From: Palsa-506 sp963836355 | Lineage (GTDB): Bacteria; Actinomycetota; Actinomycetes; Streptosporangiales; Streptosporangiaceae | Reading direction: 5' to 3' | DNA length: 64,000 nucleotides | NCBI GenBank assembly: GCA_963836355.1 | Contig: CAWIJO010000006.1 | Location: 558,001 to 622,000, forward strand | Shown here: one piece after another, positions 33,232-42,628 of the stretch | Layout of the letters: each line of letters opens with the position of its first letter | Numbering within the stretch: position 1 is the stretch's first letter | Notes under the pieces: generated by a model | Database searches by the model: none | What the model was told of the DNA's origin: nothing | Seen by the model: only the letters and a program-made list of their open reading frames with translations | Translations under genes and position numbers: made by a program

Positions 33232-34471
33232 TTTGATGCCTTTCGGTCCGGGTGAGCGGTGTAGTGTGCGGGGTCCGCCTCAGCTGGCGGCTGAGGCGGG
33301 TCATGGCGAGCAGCCCGGCTGCGGGCCCGGCTGCGAGTGCCAGGAAGGCGTAGCGCCAGCCGGCGGCGGTGGCGATCAGCGGGATCAGCTGGATTGTCAC
33401 GATGGTCAGCAGGAATCCGATCGCGGTCTGGGCGGTCAGCGCGGTGCCGACGAATCGGCGGTCGGCGGTCTCGCTCAGCAAGGTGGAGAACACGCCGGAG
33501 TCGGCGATGACCGCGGCTCCCCACACCGCTGCGAAGGCAAGCAGCCAGGGGCGGCCCGCGTCGAAGAACAGCGGTGAGAGCAGGCAGCAGGCACCGCTGG
33601 CGGCGAGGGCCGTGATGGCGGTGGCGGCACGGCCAAGACGGCCGGCGGCCCAGCCGCCGATCAGGCAGCCAACCAGCCCGGCGACGCCGATGGTGAGGAA
33701 GGCGTCGATGCCCGAGGTGCCGGGGCTGGCCGAGGGTGGCAGGCCAGTGGGGGCGGTGGTGCTTGCGGCGAGGAAGGCCGGCAGCCATGTCCACAGTGCG
33801 TACAGCTCCCACATGTGCCCGAAATAGGCGAGATTGACCAGCCGGGGACCGGTGTCGGCGAACATCGCGAGCGCATAGCCGGTGCGGCCGGTGTCCCCCA
33901 CGGCGGGGAGCCGCGGGCCAGGCCTGACCAGCGTGCCGGCGACGATCGCCCCGGCGAAGGCGGTTGCCGCGGCCGCAGCCAGGACAGTGCGCCAGTTCAG
34001 CCGCCACAGTCCGTCGATCAGGTGCGGGAGGGCGGATCCCAGGGTCAGCGAGCCGATGAGCACCCCCATGGCCAGCGCCCGGCCGGCCGGCCGGGACCAG
34101 GAGGCCATGAGCTTCATGCCCACCGGATAGACGCCGGCCAGGAAGACCCCGGTGGCGAACCGCAATGGCACCGCGGCGGCCGGACCGTCCGCGGACAACG
34201 CCATGACTAGGGTGCACGCGGCCGCGCCGGCGGCGCAGCCCGCGACGAGCAGGTGCGGGGGCATCCGGTCCGCCAGGCCGTACCCGGCCGAGGCGACGGC
34301 CCCGGCCACGAATCCGGCCTGCACCGGCGTGGTCAGCCAGGCGGCGTTGCCAGCGCTCAGGTGCCACTGGCTGGCCAGGGCGGGCACGACCGCCGATGCG
34401 GAGAACCACACTCCCATGACCAGTACCTGCACCAGCGCGATGAGACCTCGCTGGACCAGCGGATGCCGCAC
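33191..34471 (-). CDS. MFS transporter
   Basis: The 426-residue protein has 12 predicted membrane segments. The typical MFS loop 2-3 region appears as GYGLADRMPPHLLVAGCAAG, and the central loop is Pro/Ser-rich (TGLPPSASPGTSG). The subgroup resembles cyanate or nitrate/nitrite-type permeases and drug exporters, but the substrate is not deducible. It overlaps the MaoC gene downstream. Confidence 0.85.
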   Translation of the reverse strand: MRHPLVQRGLIALVQVLVMGVWFSASAVVPALASQWHLSAGNAAWLTTPVQAGFVAGAVASAGYGLADRMPPHLLVAGCAAGAAACTLVMALSADGPAAAVPLRFATGVFLAGVYPVGMKLMASWSRPAGRALAMGVLIGSLTLGSALPHLIDGLWRLNWRTVLAAAAATAFAGAIVAGTLVRPGPRLPAVGDTGRTGYALAMFADTGPRLVNLAYFGHMWELYALWTWLPAFLAASTTAPTGLPPSASPGTSGIDAFLTIGVAGLVGCLIGGWAAGRLGRAATAITALAASGACCLLSPLFFDAGRPWLLAFAAVWGAAVIADSGVFSTLLSETADRRFVGTALTAQTAIGFLLTIVTIQLIPLIATAAGWRYAFLALAAGPAAGLLAMTRLSRQLRRTPHTTPLTRTERHQNELMLAQRATGRR

Positions 34472-34571
34472 GTCAGTGCTCCCGTCTAGGCTGACGCCGG
34501 CTCGAGCTGGCGACCGGGACCGGCCAGATGGTCACTGGTCATCGCCGCCACCTCCTCGGCCATGGCGTCGC

Positions 34572-34928
34572 TCAGCTCGAGCATGTGATCGGCGATGTCA
34601 TCGGCGGGGCGATGTTTCCCAGGCCCGAGGTCAGGCAGGACGCCAGAGCCGCGAGCATGAGCTCCGCCGGTGTCGGCGCGGTGGTCCCGCCCACCAGCAC
34701 CGCGGGGTGATCCGCCTCGACGGTGAACGTGCCTGCACGCTGCTGCTCGGCGCCAACGCCGAAGAACGTGCTGATCCGATTCCGGTTGTGCGTGCCCGAG
34801 ATCCAGCGGTTGTCCACGCTGAACCGGAACCGGGCCGCTTCTGGCTGAGCCTTGGCAGCGTCCAGCGTCGCGAACAGCTTGGCTGTGTCGACGTCATTAC
34901 GGCGGGACTGCGCTGCAACAGTACTCAC
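34572..34928 (-). pseudogene. OsmC-family protein, C-terminally truncated
   Basis: The frame starts normally (TAKLFATLDAAKAQPEAARF; VDNRWISGTHNRNRI) and reaches the first Cys helix (MLAALASCLTSGLGNIA), then leaves the family and stops 15 residues later. The second Cys region is missing. In another frame just downstream a short acidic stretch (HMLELSDAMAEEVAAMTSDH) appears that belongs to another protein, so a deletion joined two genes. It cannot be a normal OsmC. Confidence 0.7.
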
Positions 34929-35043
34929 GAATACTCCTCCTGAGCTTCCGTTTGGGATGACTTCAGCCTCGATCGCAGCAGCCTGCGATTCATCGGTCAG
35001 GTGCCCTAATCCACCGGTAACGGATACTTAACTGCCAAGGGGG

Positions 35044-35754
35044 GTGCGCGAGGCCGGCTGCGGCGTGATCCAGTCACCGGTTCTGGTGGGCCGGGACGAC
35101 TTCCTGTCCCTTGCCAGGCGCCGGCTCGCCGACGCCGCGTGTCGGGCACGGGCGAACTGCTGTTCGTCGCGGGCGAAGCAGGCATCGGCAAGACGCGCCT
35201 GCTCGGCGCGATCACGCGGCACGCCCACGCCAGCAATTTCGCCGTCGCCCGTGCGGCGGCATTCCCAGGTGACTTGCAGTCGCTCGCGGGCCTCCTGCTG
35301 GACCTAGCCAGCAATCTGACGCCCGCGCGCGAGCCGCCTGAGCAGCCTCGGGCGGAACCTGACGTCGCGGGTACGCGCGATCTCCACTGCCGCCGGTGAC
35401 GCACATCACCGGCGCCGCCTGCTGGTTCAGGACCTGGCCGACCTGCTCGTTACCGTTGAACTTGGCAACCCGCTGCTGATCATTCTGGAGGACCTGCACT
35501 GGGCCGACGAGCTAAGCCTGGATGTGCTGGGCCACCTCGCCAGCCGGCTTGCGGCCAGGCCGATGCTGGTCGCTGGCGCGTATCGCAGCGACGAGCTCTA
35601 CCCCCATCTGCCCATGCGCGACCTGCGTGCCCGCCTGCTGGGCCAACGGCTCGCCGAAGAAATCCGGCTGCCACGGTTGGGCCTGGAGCAGACCGCGACC
35701 ATGACCAGCGCGACGCTCGGCCGGCCGGCCCCGGCTCAGGTGGTAGCGGCTGCT
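35044..35754 (+). pseudogene. LuxR-family ATPase regulator gene, frameshifted and truncated
   Basis: Pieces of a MalT/LAL-type regulator appear in alternating frames: PVLVGRDDFLSLARRRLADA, then GELLFVAGEAGIGKTRLLGA (Walker A), then GNPLLIILEDLHWADELSLD (Walker B), then RPMLVAGAYRSDELYP. At least two frameshifts separate them. The gene ends at a transposase fragment on the opposite strand, and the LuxR HTH is absent. Confidence 0.8.
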
Positions 35755-36120
35755 GGCAGGCCGCGTGTCCCGCGCGAGCCACAGGACGAGGTTCCGCATT
35801 TCCTGGCGGGTCCCGGGGAGTCCTGGCCGATGCGATAGGTCCATGAACATGCAACCAGCCGACAGTGCCAGGCCAGCAGCGTTTCCGGCGTGACGAGCCG
35901 CCGAGCCCGCAGCGCTGGTAGGAACCGGGCCAGCGCGGCCAGGCCCCCGGCCAGCCCAGCCCGGCGCCGACCGGGTGACCTGACGGCGCAGCACCAGCAA
36001 GTCCTGCCGGAGGACCATGATCTCCGCGTCCTTGGACGCCTGGCTGCGCCCACAGGCACAGCAGCGCGAGCCAGCCCAAAACCCGGATGAGAATCAGGTA
36101 GAGCAGGCGGAAACCATGAA
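35755..36120 (-). pseudogene. DDE transposase fragment 4
   Basis: Minus-strand pieces in three frames give FRLLYLILIRVLGWLALLCL, MVLRQDLLVLRRQVTR, LARFLPALRARRLVTPETLL and EMRNLVLWLARD. This is the N-terminal third of the family, the longest relic in the window. It directly abuts the LuxR-type pseudogene. Confidence 0.75.
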
Positions 36121-36230
36121 CCGCGATCCTGGCGCTTGCGCCGGCGGCCAAGCCCGCAGGTCACAGTCTGCCCGCCGAATTCTGGAGCGGTACAAGTCCC
36201 TTGCACTTCACGTGACGCCAGGCACAGCCG

Positions 36231-36623
36231 CTAGGACCAGAACTCATCAGAGGCGTACTGGTCCCTCGGATAGGTCCATACCTCGGTGGCCTTGCCGTCC
36301 GTTATGTGGAAGACCTGCACGGTGTCGTCTTGAAGGCTCCTGCCCTCGCGCTGGGCGCGGACCGTGGTCAGTGCGACCGCGTGCTCGTCGTTGGCGATCA
36401 CATCGTGCAACTCGATGCTGATGGATCCCCAACAGGCCTCGAATGTGCGCAGAAGCCATCCCACCACCTGATCCACGCCGTCATAGTCACCGCCGAACGG
36501 GCTCCTGCCGGGATAATGCCACAGGATGTCCTCGGCGAAGAACCCGCTCTTCAGCGCGCTGATATCACCGCGGCCGAAGGCCGCATATCCGTCCCGCAGC
36601 AGTTCCTCATTAGCGTGTGCCAT
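36231..36623 (-). CDS. SnoaL-like (NTF2-fold) protein
   Basis: The 130-residue protein has an N-terminal helix (HANEELLRDGYAAFGRGDIS), the strand ILWHYPGRSPFGGDYDG and C-terminal strands (QVFHITDGKATEVWTY). This is the SnoaL/NTF2 cone fold, used by polyketide cyclases, isomerases and many small proteins of unknown role. It stands alone. Confidence 0.85.
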   Translation of the reverse strand: MAHANEELLRDGYAAFGRGDISALKSGFFAEDILWHYPGRSPFGGDYDGVDQVVGWLLRTFEACWGSISIELHDVIANDEHAVALTTVRAQREGRSLQDDTVQVFHITDGKATEVWTYPRDQYASDEFWS

Positions 36624-37033
36624 CTGGACCCCTCCCCTTCAGCCAGCACCAGCAGATACTGGGACTGTTTAGCGGTGCCCCGGGTCGGCCGTCAAGAACC
36701 CGCAGGCTCATCCTGAGGCAGTCCCGCATGGACCTCCTCACGCACCACGTCCAGTGCTCCCTGGCCAGAACGGCAATGTGCGTCCACGGCCCGGTCCCAG
36801 TTCCCGGGCGGGAACGGCAGGCCGATCTCATGGAACGCGGCGACCGGGAGCTCGAGGATCCGCTGGGCCGCGGGTTCAGTTGGGATGGCTGCATGACGTC
36901 TGCGACGGTGGCCGCGGCCGCTCGCGAATGAAACAACGATTTCTGGGCGGAGACGCCCGTCGTAATCTGCTCCATTTAGGCCTCCTAACCTGTCGGATGG
37001 CGATCACGTTGTGCTCGGCGGGCGCAGGCACGT
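36624..37033. other. Intergenic, no supported gene
   Basis: A minus-strand stretch at about 36700-36870 reads somewhat like protein (AFHEIGLPFPPGNWDRAVDA) but has no start codon in frame and no family I recognise. It may be a relic. Confidence 0.4.
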
Positions 37034-38860
37034 TCACCAGGCCGCTGGCTGAGTCCCGGTCGCGGGTGTGCTGGCTAGCGGGAGTGTTACCGGCCCTGCG
37101 GCGGCTGGTGCGGGGGCAGTGGTGTGCAGGTGGCGGTGCACCAGGGGGATGGTGGCCGCGCCTTCGCCTACCGCGGAAGCAACCCGTTTGACCGATCTGC
37201 GGCGTACGTCACCGGCCGCGAACACCCCGGGCAGGCTCGTCTCCAGCGGCAGCGGCGGGCGGCCGGGGGGCCAGCGGGCGGCGGTGCCGGCTGGCAGGTC
37301 CGGGCCGGTGAGGATGAATCCCCGCTGGTCGCGTGCGACGGCTTCGCCGAGCCATTGCGTCCGCGGTTGCGCGCCGATGAGGACGAACAGGGCATCAGCG
37401 GGGACGCTGCGCCGCGCCCCGGAGGCGGTGTCGTGCAGTATCAGCGATTGGAGGCGGCTGGTGCCAGTGCCCTCGGCCACCTGCACGCGGTAGGAGACGT
37501 CGACGTTCGGGGTAGCGCCTATCTGGCGGATGAGGTAGTCGGACATGCTGTCCGCCAGCGACTCTGCGCGCACCAGGACCGTCACCCGGCTGGCCCACTT
37601 GGCCATGTGCAGCGCGGTCTGCCCGGCGGAGTTGCCGGCTCCGGCGACGAACACTTTCCGCCCGCGCATGGCCGGTGCCTCGCTGGCCGCGGGGCCGTAG
37701 AAGACGCCCCGGCCTTGCAGGTGCTCCAGGCGGGGGATACCGAGGCGCCGGTAGGTGGCGCCGGTCGCGATGATCACGGTGCGCGTGGTGAGAACGCTGC
37801 CGTCGGATAGCCGCAGCCGGTAGTGGCCGTCGCTTTTCGACAGGCTCTCGGCCTGGCGCATGTACAGGAAGGTGGTGCCGAAGGTCCAGGCCTGCTGCCA
37901 GGTCTGCTGTGCCAGCTTGGCGCCGCTGATGCCCTGGGAGAAGCCCGGGTAGTTGCGGATCATCGAGCTGGTCCCTGCCTGGCCGCCGACGGCCTCATGC
38001 TCCACAACCACGGTCCGCAGGCCTTCGGAGGATGCGTAGACCGCGGCAGCGAGCCCGGCCGGGCCTGCACCAACTACCGTCACATCGAAGACCTCCCCGG
38101 ACGGGATCGGCCTCATCAGACCGAAGGCATCGGCGATCTCGAGGTTGGAGGGGTTGACCAGCGCTGGCCGCTCAGTCCCGAACCGGAGCACTACAACTGG
38201 CAGTTCCGGCGATTCCAGGCCGAGTTCGTGCAGCATCTGCCGGGCGTGCTCGGAGGTGGCGTCATAAAAGCCGGCCGGGACCCGATGGCGGGAGAAAAGG
38301 TCACGCAATTCCTGAGACCGCGCGGACCATCGCTTGCCGATCACTTGCGCCGCCTCGAAACTGCCGCCGCGCTGGCTGCTCCACTCCATCAGAAACTCGG
38401 TAATCGAGCGGTGGAACTCCTCGGCCGGGGCCTGCACGGGACGCGTCACCCAGTGGTCGATCTTGCCCAAGGCGACCGCAGCGAAGATCGACCGCATTGA
38501 TTCCCAGTCACCCCAGCGAACCGCAGCCACCCGAAGAGCCGTCGGGTCGATGGCGCGGATCGCGGAAAGCACCTCGATGCCATCCGGGTCCTGCGCACCG
38601 ACGTCGCCAATGACCAGCGCAACCGGCAGGCCAGCAGCCGACAGATCCCGCATCCAGGGTGCCAGCTGCGCGGACCGGTCACAGACCACGATCTGATAAT
38701 CCGCGCCATACCGCTTGGACAGCTCCCGATGGAGGATCTCCCGCGCGCCAGGCTCACGGCAAACGATGACGATGGCCGCCTGTGCCCCGGCAGTTTCACC
38801 GACCTGGGCGGCAGCCATATCCTCATGCGCAGCGGTGGCAGTGCCAGCTGATGTAGTCAT
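37034..38860 (-). CDS. TrxR-like FAD oxidoreductase with receiver-like and glutaredoxin-like N-terminal domains, no CxxC
   Basis: The 608-residue protein has an N-terminal receiver-like region (AAIVIVCREPGA; LVIGDVGAQDPDGIEVL). A thioredoxin-like stretch follows (HRVPAGFYDATSEHARQMLH; VVVLRFGTERPALVNPSNLE). The rest is a TrxR fold: FAD motif VVGAGPAGLAAAVYASSEG, GGQAGTSSMIRNYPGF, and NADPH motif VFVAGAGNSAGQTALHM. Where thioredoxin reductases carry CATC the sequence reads YGPAASEA, so no redox disulfide exists. It may pass electrons to another partner. Single gene with a 230-base upstream gap. Confidence 0.85.
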   Translation of the reverse strand: MTTSAGTATAAHEDMAAAQVGETAGAQAAIVIVCREPGAREILHRELSKRYGADYQIVVCDRSAQLAPWMRDLSAAGLPVALVIGDVGAQDPDGIEVLSAIRAIDPTALRVAAVRWGDWESMRSIFAAVALGKIDHWVTRPVQAPAEEFHRSITEFLMEWSSQRGGSFEAAQVIGKRWSARSQELRDLFSRHRVPAGFYDATSEHARQMLHELGLESPELPVVVLRFGTERPALVNPSNLEIADAFGLMRPIPSGEVFDVTVVGAGPAGLAAAVYASSEGLRTVVVEHEAVGGQAGTSSMIRNYPGFSQGISGAKLAQQTWQQAWTFGTTFLYMRQAESLSKSDGHYRLRLSDGSVLTTRTVIIATGATYRRLGIPRLEHLQGRGVFYGPAASEAPAMRGRKVFVAGAGNSAGQTALHMAKWASRVTVLVRAESLADSMSDYLIRQIGATPNVDVSYRVQVAEGTGTSRLQSLILHDTASGARRSVPADALFVLIGAQPRTQWLGEAVARDQRGFILTGPDLPAGTAARWPPGRPPLPLETSLPGVFAAGDVRRRSVKRVASAVGEGAATIPLVHRHLHTTAPAPAAAGPVTLPLASTPATGTQPAAW

Positions 38861-39089
38861 GTCGTCCCCTTCAGGCGCGTCATATGAAATTTCGGTGCAC
38901 GGCCGGCTCCGGCCGGCCTGGCAACGTTGGCACCAGGCACCGCAACGGCTATCCGTAGCCTTGGCCAGCTGCGGAAGACCTGGACATCCGGTTCCCGGCC
39001 AGACCGAGCGGCGATCGCATAGGAACGCCGGTGCAGGACAGGGACATCGCGGTGCCCACCGTGCTCGGCGGGTATGGCTGATTCAGCAA

Positions 39090-39452
39090 TCAAGCGGCCG
39101 GACGGACGCCAGGAACCAGTTTCGTTTCCTCAGGTGCCGTCCTCGTGGCTGTCTTGGCCCCGGGTTGGCGAGGGAGATGGCTGGGGCAGCGCGTGTCCTT
39201 GTACCGAGCCGCAAAGAACATGATGAGGGTCGTGGCCACGATCTGGGTCCCGCCGACCACCATGAAGACGCCGGCGTGAATGGCGATGGCGCGTGCTGTG
39301 GTCAGAAGGGACGCCAGGAGCCATATCTCAAATGCGAGCCGGCTGATGCCAGCCGAGCAGCGGGCCCTGATGAGGTGGGAAATCTGCGGTACGTAGGCTG
39401 CTCCGGCCAGCCCGGCACCGACAAAGCCCGCGATCTCTGTGGTAGTCAGCAT
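39090..39452 (-). CDS. PQ-loop/SemiSWEET-like membrane protein
   Basis: The 120-residue protein has a first helix with the PQ motif (VGAGLAGAAYVPQISHL) and two further helices (EIWLLASLLTTARAIAI; FMVVGGTQIVATTLIMFFAA), the three-helix unit of SemiSWEET transporters, which dimerise to move sugars. A hydrophilic 30-residue tail is atypical. The start overlaps by seven bases the end of the methyltransferase relic. Confidence 0.75.
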   Translation of the reverse strand: MLTTTEIAGFVGAGLAGAAYVPQISHLIRARCSAGISRLAFEIWLLASLLTTARAIAIHAGVFMVVGGTQIVATTLIMFFAARYKDTRCPSHLPRQPGAKTATRTAPEETKLVPGVRPAA

Positions 39453-39634
39453 CGCTGGCTCAATGACTGAGGCGCCTCGTCATGCCCGGGATCTCCCGGC
39501 GTGATCAGGTCAGCGCGCAACTCGCTGGCATGCAATATCCGTGAGGCGACGACGGCATGATCGCCGCTTGCCCAGGTTTTCTGCTGGCGCGCCCTGATGA
39601 CCGACAGGTCCGCACTCGCCGTTGCCGTAGTCAT
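39446..39634 (-). pseudogene. N-terminal fragment of a SAM methyltransferase gene
   Basis: A 62-residue frame from an ATG after GAGGAG reads VIRARQQKTWASGDHAVVAS and ILHASELRADL. This matches the N-terminus of the methyltransferase family whose intact member is at 47.9 kb. It then breaks off before the SAM-binding motif. It is divergent from an HxlR gene, exactly as the intact pair is. Confidence 0.7.
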
Positions 39635-39854
39635 AACGACTCCTCTTTCTCGGCCCAGTAAGGGGCAGCTCCGGTAAAGAGCTTGCGGCGGCGGTGATGC
39701 CCCGGACGAGTGACGGTCTCGTACCACCGCAGGCCGGGCAGCGGCCCGGCGAATCGGCATCAAGCGGCGGGCAGTACCCGCACATGCTGGGCCGACAGGC
39801 CGGGCGGGGGTACAGAATCTGTACTACCCCGGGCCGATCCGGCATCATGGGCAG

Positions 39855-40514
39855 ATGACGAGCTATGCGGACTACTGCCCGATCTCGGTCGGCGTCGAGG
39901 TGCTGGGTGACCGGTGGACGCCGCTGGTCATCCGCGAGCTCATGGTGGGCGCCGGTGGCTTCAACGAGATCCACCGGGGGATTCCCCGGATCAGCAGGAC
40001 CATGCTCGCGCAGCGGCTCCGGCTGCTCGAGCGGCGCGGGCTAGTTCGCCGTGAGCCGGGGGCCCGTGGCCGGCCTGGAAGTTACACGCTGACACCGGCG
40101 GGGGAATCGGTGACCCCGGTTATCTGGGCCATCGGGCACTGGGCCGCTGAGTGGATCTTCGGGGACCCCGCCGAAGAGGACTGCGACGGCCGGTCGCTCA
40201 TGTGGCGCCTGCACCAGCACGCGATCGCGGCCAGGCTTCCCCGGCAGCGCACCGTCTTGCACCTGACGCTGACTGGCGCGGGCGCCGCTGAGGGCTGGCT
40301 CGACATCCAGCGCGGCGCGGTCACCGTGTGCACCGATGACCCCGGCTACGACGTCGACCTGGCGATCGAAGCTGACACCGGGCAGATGCAGCGCTGGCTG
40401 GTCGGCCTCGTCCCGTTCCGTGACCTGATAGCCAATGGCCACGCCCGCCTGCTCGGGCCAAGCCGGGCTGGCCCGGGCATTCCCGACCTGGTTCGACAAC
40501 TCCTACTTCGCTGA
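39855..40514 (+). CDS. HxlR-family regulator with C-terminal SCP2-like domain
   Basis: The 219-residue protein begins with the HxlR pattern YCPISVGVEVLGDRWTPLVI and recognition region GIPRISRTMLAQRLRLLER, followed by a wing (GRPGSYTLTPAGE). The C-terminal 110 residues look like an SCP2/sterol-binding-type domain (LDIQRGAVTVC; AIEADTGQMQRWL). It probably senses a hydrophobic ligand. It lies divergent to the methyltransferase relic. A bulged hairpin follows the stop. Confidence 0.88.
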   Translation: MTSYADYCPISVGVEVLGDRWTPLVIRELMVGAGGFNEIHRGIPRISRTMLAQRLRLLERRGLVRREPGARGRPGSYTLTPAGESVTPVIWAIGHWAAEWIFGDPAEEDCDGRSLMWRLHQHAIAARLPRQRTVLHLTLTGAGAAEGWLDIQRGAVTVCTDDPGYDVDLAIEADTGQMQRWLVGLVPFRDLIANGHARLLGPSRAGPGIPDLVRQLLLR

Positions 40515-40515
40515 A

Positions 40516-40551
40516 GGCCTGCGCCGGGCCGAACAACACCGGCGGCAGGCC
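40516..40551 (+). terminator. Hairpin after the HxlR gene
   Basis: GGCCTGCGCCGG at 40516 pairs with CCGGCGGCAGGCC at its right end, with a single bulged base. It starts two bases after the stop codon. Confidence 0.62.
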
Positions 40552-40595
40552 GTGCCCGCCTAAGGCTCAACCGCCTACGCGCCGCGGCCGGAGAG

Positions 40596-40750
40596 GTGGT
40601 CTCCGCGCGGATCGGGCTGGCGACGACCCTGTTGTGGATCGGGGCACTTAAGTTCAAAGACTACGAGGTCCAGAACGCAGAGGTTCTGGTCACCGCGAGC
40701 CCGCTGACCTCGCGGCTTCGTGAGAAGCTGGGCGCCCAGAAGCGTGCTCA
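40596..40750 (+). pseudogene. DUF417-family protein fragment
   Basis: SARIGLATTLLWIGALKFKD and QNAEVLVTASPLTSRLREKL match the N-terminal part of DUF417 (RclC-like) membrane proteins. The frame then loses the family and the remaining helices are missing. Confidence 0.65.
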
Positions 40751-41209
40751 CACCCTGGACTGCCGGGCATCGTCACGCAGCTTCCGCACCTGGCCGTCGC
40801 CCACCACTGGAACACCGCCTGGGCCAGCCTGAACGTCGCGATCGCGATCGGGCTCGCCCTGGCCTGCTGGCTGGCTCACCGACGCGACGCCAGGGCCGCG
40901 CTCGCCGCCACCGCGACCGCGACGCCGATGTGCGCCGATGGCTGGTCCGGCCTGTGCACCTCCGCACCGGGACACCCGTTCGCCTGCGCCGTCGCCGGGG
41001 CAACGGCCGAACTGATGGCCGCCGCCGCCGTCTGCCTGGTCATCGGACCGCGCACCCAGCAGGATGCGGACGGACGGCCATCGGATGATCTTCGCCTGCC
41101 GGCTGGGCCGGCGGTGGCGCGGCGTGCCGCTGCCGGCGCCGGGCCAGGGCCCGATGTAGCGAGGGCCGGGTACGCCGGCGTGCGCGCCGGCCCGGTGCGG
41201 GCTTATTGA
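40748..41209 (+). pseudogene. Membrane protein relic joined to the DUF417 fragment
   Basis: An open frame without a good start gives HLAVAHHWNTAWASLNVAIA, LALACWLAHRRDARAAL and AVAGATAELMAAAAVCLVIG, the pattern of a multi-helix membrane protein, then changes to low-complexity sequence. It joins the DUF417 fragment in another frame, so a deletion probably fused two genes. Confidence 0.5.
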
Positions 41210-41241
41210 CCACTACAGCTATATGAGTAGAGTTACCGTTC

Positions 41242-41556
41242 ATGCAGCGTAACCGTCCCCCGTCGGCACAGACGATCAACGTCTTGCGGGCGCTGGCCGC
41301 CGATCCGGCCCGGTGGCGCTACGGCTATGACCTGGCCACCGAGGTGCACCTTAAGTCGGGTTCGCTGTATCCGATCCTGGTCCGGCTCGCCGACCGTGGC
41401 CTGCTGGAAACCTCCTGGGAGCCGGGCCGGGGCAGCCGGCCGCCCCGGCATCTGTACCGGCTGGCCCCGGCCGGCCGGGAGTTTGTGGCGGCGTTGACCG
41501 CCGCCCGCACCGGCCGGGCGACCCTGAACCCGCGCAACCGTTGGAGTGAGGGGTAA
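41242..41556 (+). CDS. PadR-family transcriptional regulator
   Basis: The 104-residue protein carries the PadR winged helix: LRALAADPARWRYGYDLATE and recognition region LKSGSLYPILVRLADRGLLE, then the wing ending PRHLYRLAPAGREF. It lacks the long C-terminal dimerisation helix, as in subfamily 2. Its stop and the next ATG share one base (TAATG), so it is coupled to a membrane protein, a common PadR arrangement. Confidence 0.9.
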   Translation: MQRNRPPSAQTINVLRALAADPARWRYGYDLATEVHLKSGSLYPILVRLADRGLLETSWEPGRGSRPPRHLYRLAPAGREFVAALTAARTGRATLNPRNRWSEG

Positions 41557-42488
41557 TGCTCGGTGGCCTGTTCTTCGTCCCTATGCTGGGCCTGCTGGGC
41601 ATCATGATCGCCCTGTACCGGCGTAACCCGCAGAGGTTCCTGGACGGACCCACCGAGGACGCGCCGCTGCGGCTGATGCGCTGGGCGGCCGGCCTGCTGT
41701 CCCCGCAACGGGTCGAATGGGGCCAGGCCATGCTCGGCGAACTCGGCCACCTCGACGGCCGCATCCGGCGGATGCGCTTCGCGCTCGGCTGCGTCGTCGC
41801 CGCACTCGTGCTCCCACCCTGGGGACGGGCCGCCGCCGGAGCCTGGGCGATGATCGTGCTTGCGGCCGGTGCCGTCGGCCTGTACGGCGGAATGGCGGCC
41901 CGCTACCGGCTCGGCGGCGGTGACTGGATCGCGGCAGCGATTTTGACCATCTTCGTGATCGGTGTCCTGCTCGGCGCGAGCGCCCTGGTACGCCGGCCCG
42001 GTGTCGCGATTCCCGGCCTGCTCGGCGGCCTGTTCATCACCGTGACCTGGCTGACCCTGTCCGGGTTCACCTTCTACGATCAGATCTTGCCGGACATCGT
42101 GCCCTGGCACCCGTGGGTGGAGGTGATCGTGGTGCCGTTCGTCGTGGGCGCCGCCGGCACCCTGTGGGGCCGTGACCCGGTCGTCGGAAAGCGCATCGCC
42201 CGGCTCGCCGCCATCACCGGCAGCCTCGGCCTGTTCGTGTACGAAACCATCGCGGTCGCCGCGATCGGAGGCAGCGGACCGTTCGACCAGGACGGCGGCG
42301 GGACCCTCCGGGGCACCATCAGCGACCGGCTCGGCAGCAACCTGATCTCCCTGTTCTTCGCCACCATGGTTGTCGCCACCATCGGATGGGGCGGCGCCGC
42401 CGCGGCCGGCCGCCTGCTCCGCCGCACACCCACACCGCCAGTTCCCGGACCGATCAGCCCGAACTCCGAAACCCAGCAGGAGGCTTAA
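41556..42488 (+). CDS. Multi-pass membrane protein coupled to PadR
   Basis: The 310-residue protein has a short N-terminal helix, then VEWGQAMLGELGHLDGRIRR, a permease-prefix-like motif found with PadR regulators, and about seven further membrane helices (IAAAILTIFVIGVLLGASAL, GLFITVTWLTLSGFTFY, VVPFVVGAAGTLWG). A Pro-rich C-tail ends it. Function is not known; the PadR probably represses this operon. Confidence 0.75.
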   Translation: MLGGLFFVPMLGLLGIMIALYRRNPQRFLDGPTEDAPLRLMRWAAGLLSPQRVEWGQAMLGELGHLDGRIRRMRFALGCVVAALVLPPWGRAAAGAWAMIVLAAGAVGLYGGMAARYRLGGGDWIAAAILTIFVIGVLLGASALVRRPGVAIPGLLGGLFITVTWLTLSGFTFYDQILPDIVPWHPWVEVIVVPFVVGAAGTLWGRDPVVGKRIARLAAITGSLGLFVYETIAVAAIGGSGPFDQDGGGTLRGTISDRLGSNLISLFFATMVVATIGWGGAAAAGRLLRRTPTPPVPGPISPNSETQQEA

Positions 42489-42493
42489 CCACG

Positions 42494-42628
42494 ATGACCA
42501 CACCGGACCAGACAGGCCGAGCGGTTCCCGTACGACGTGGGCGCAGAACCGTGCGCATCGTGCTGCTGTGCCTCGCCGTGGCAGCGATACTGTTCCTCGC
42601 CGCCACCAGCTGGCTTAGCGGGCGCTGA
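42494..42628 (+). CDS. 44-residue single-helix membrane protein
   Basis: MTTPDQTGRAVPVRRGRRTV is followed by one hydrophobic helix (IVLLCLAVAAILFLAATSWL). GGAGG stands about 11 bases before the ATG, in the end of the preceding gene, so it is the third gene of the PadR operon. Role unknown. Confidence 0.6.
   Translation: MTTPDQTGRAVPVRRGRRTVRIVLLCLAVAAILFLAATSWLSGR

Noticed and set aside
41213..41230. PadR operator (CTAC...GTAG)
   Set aside because: Only four-base arms with non-matching flanks; not distinguishable from chance.
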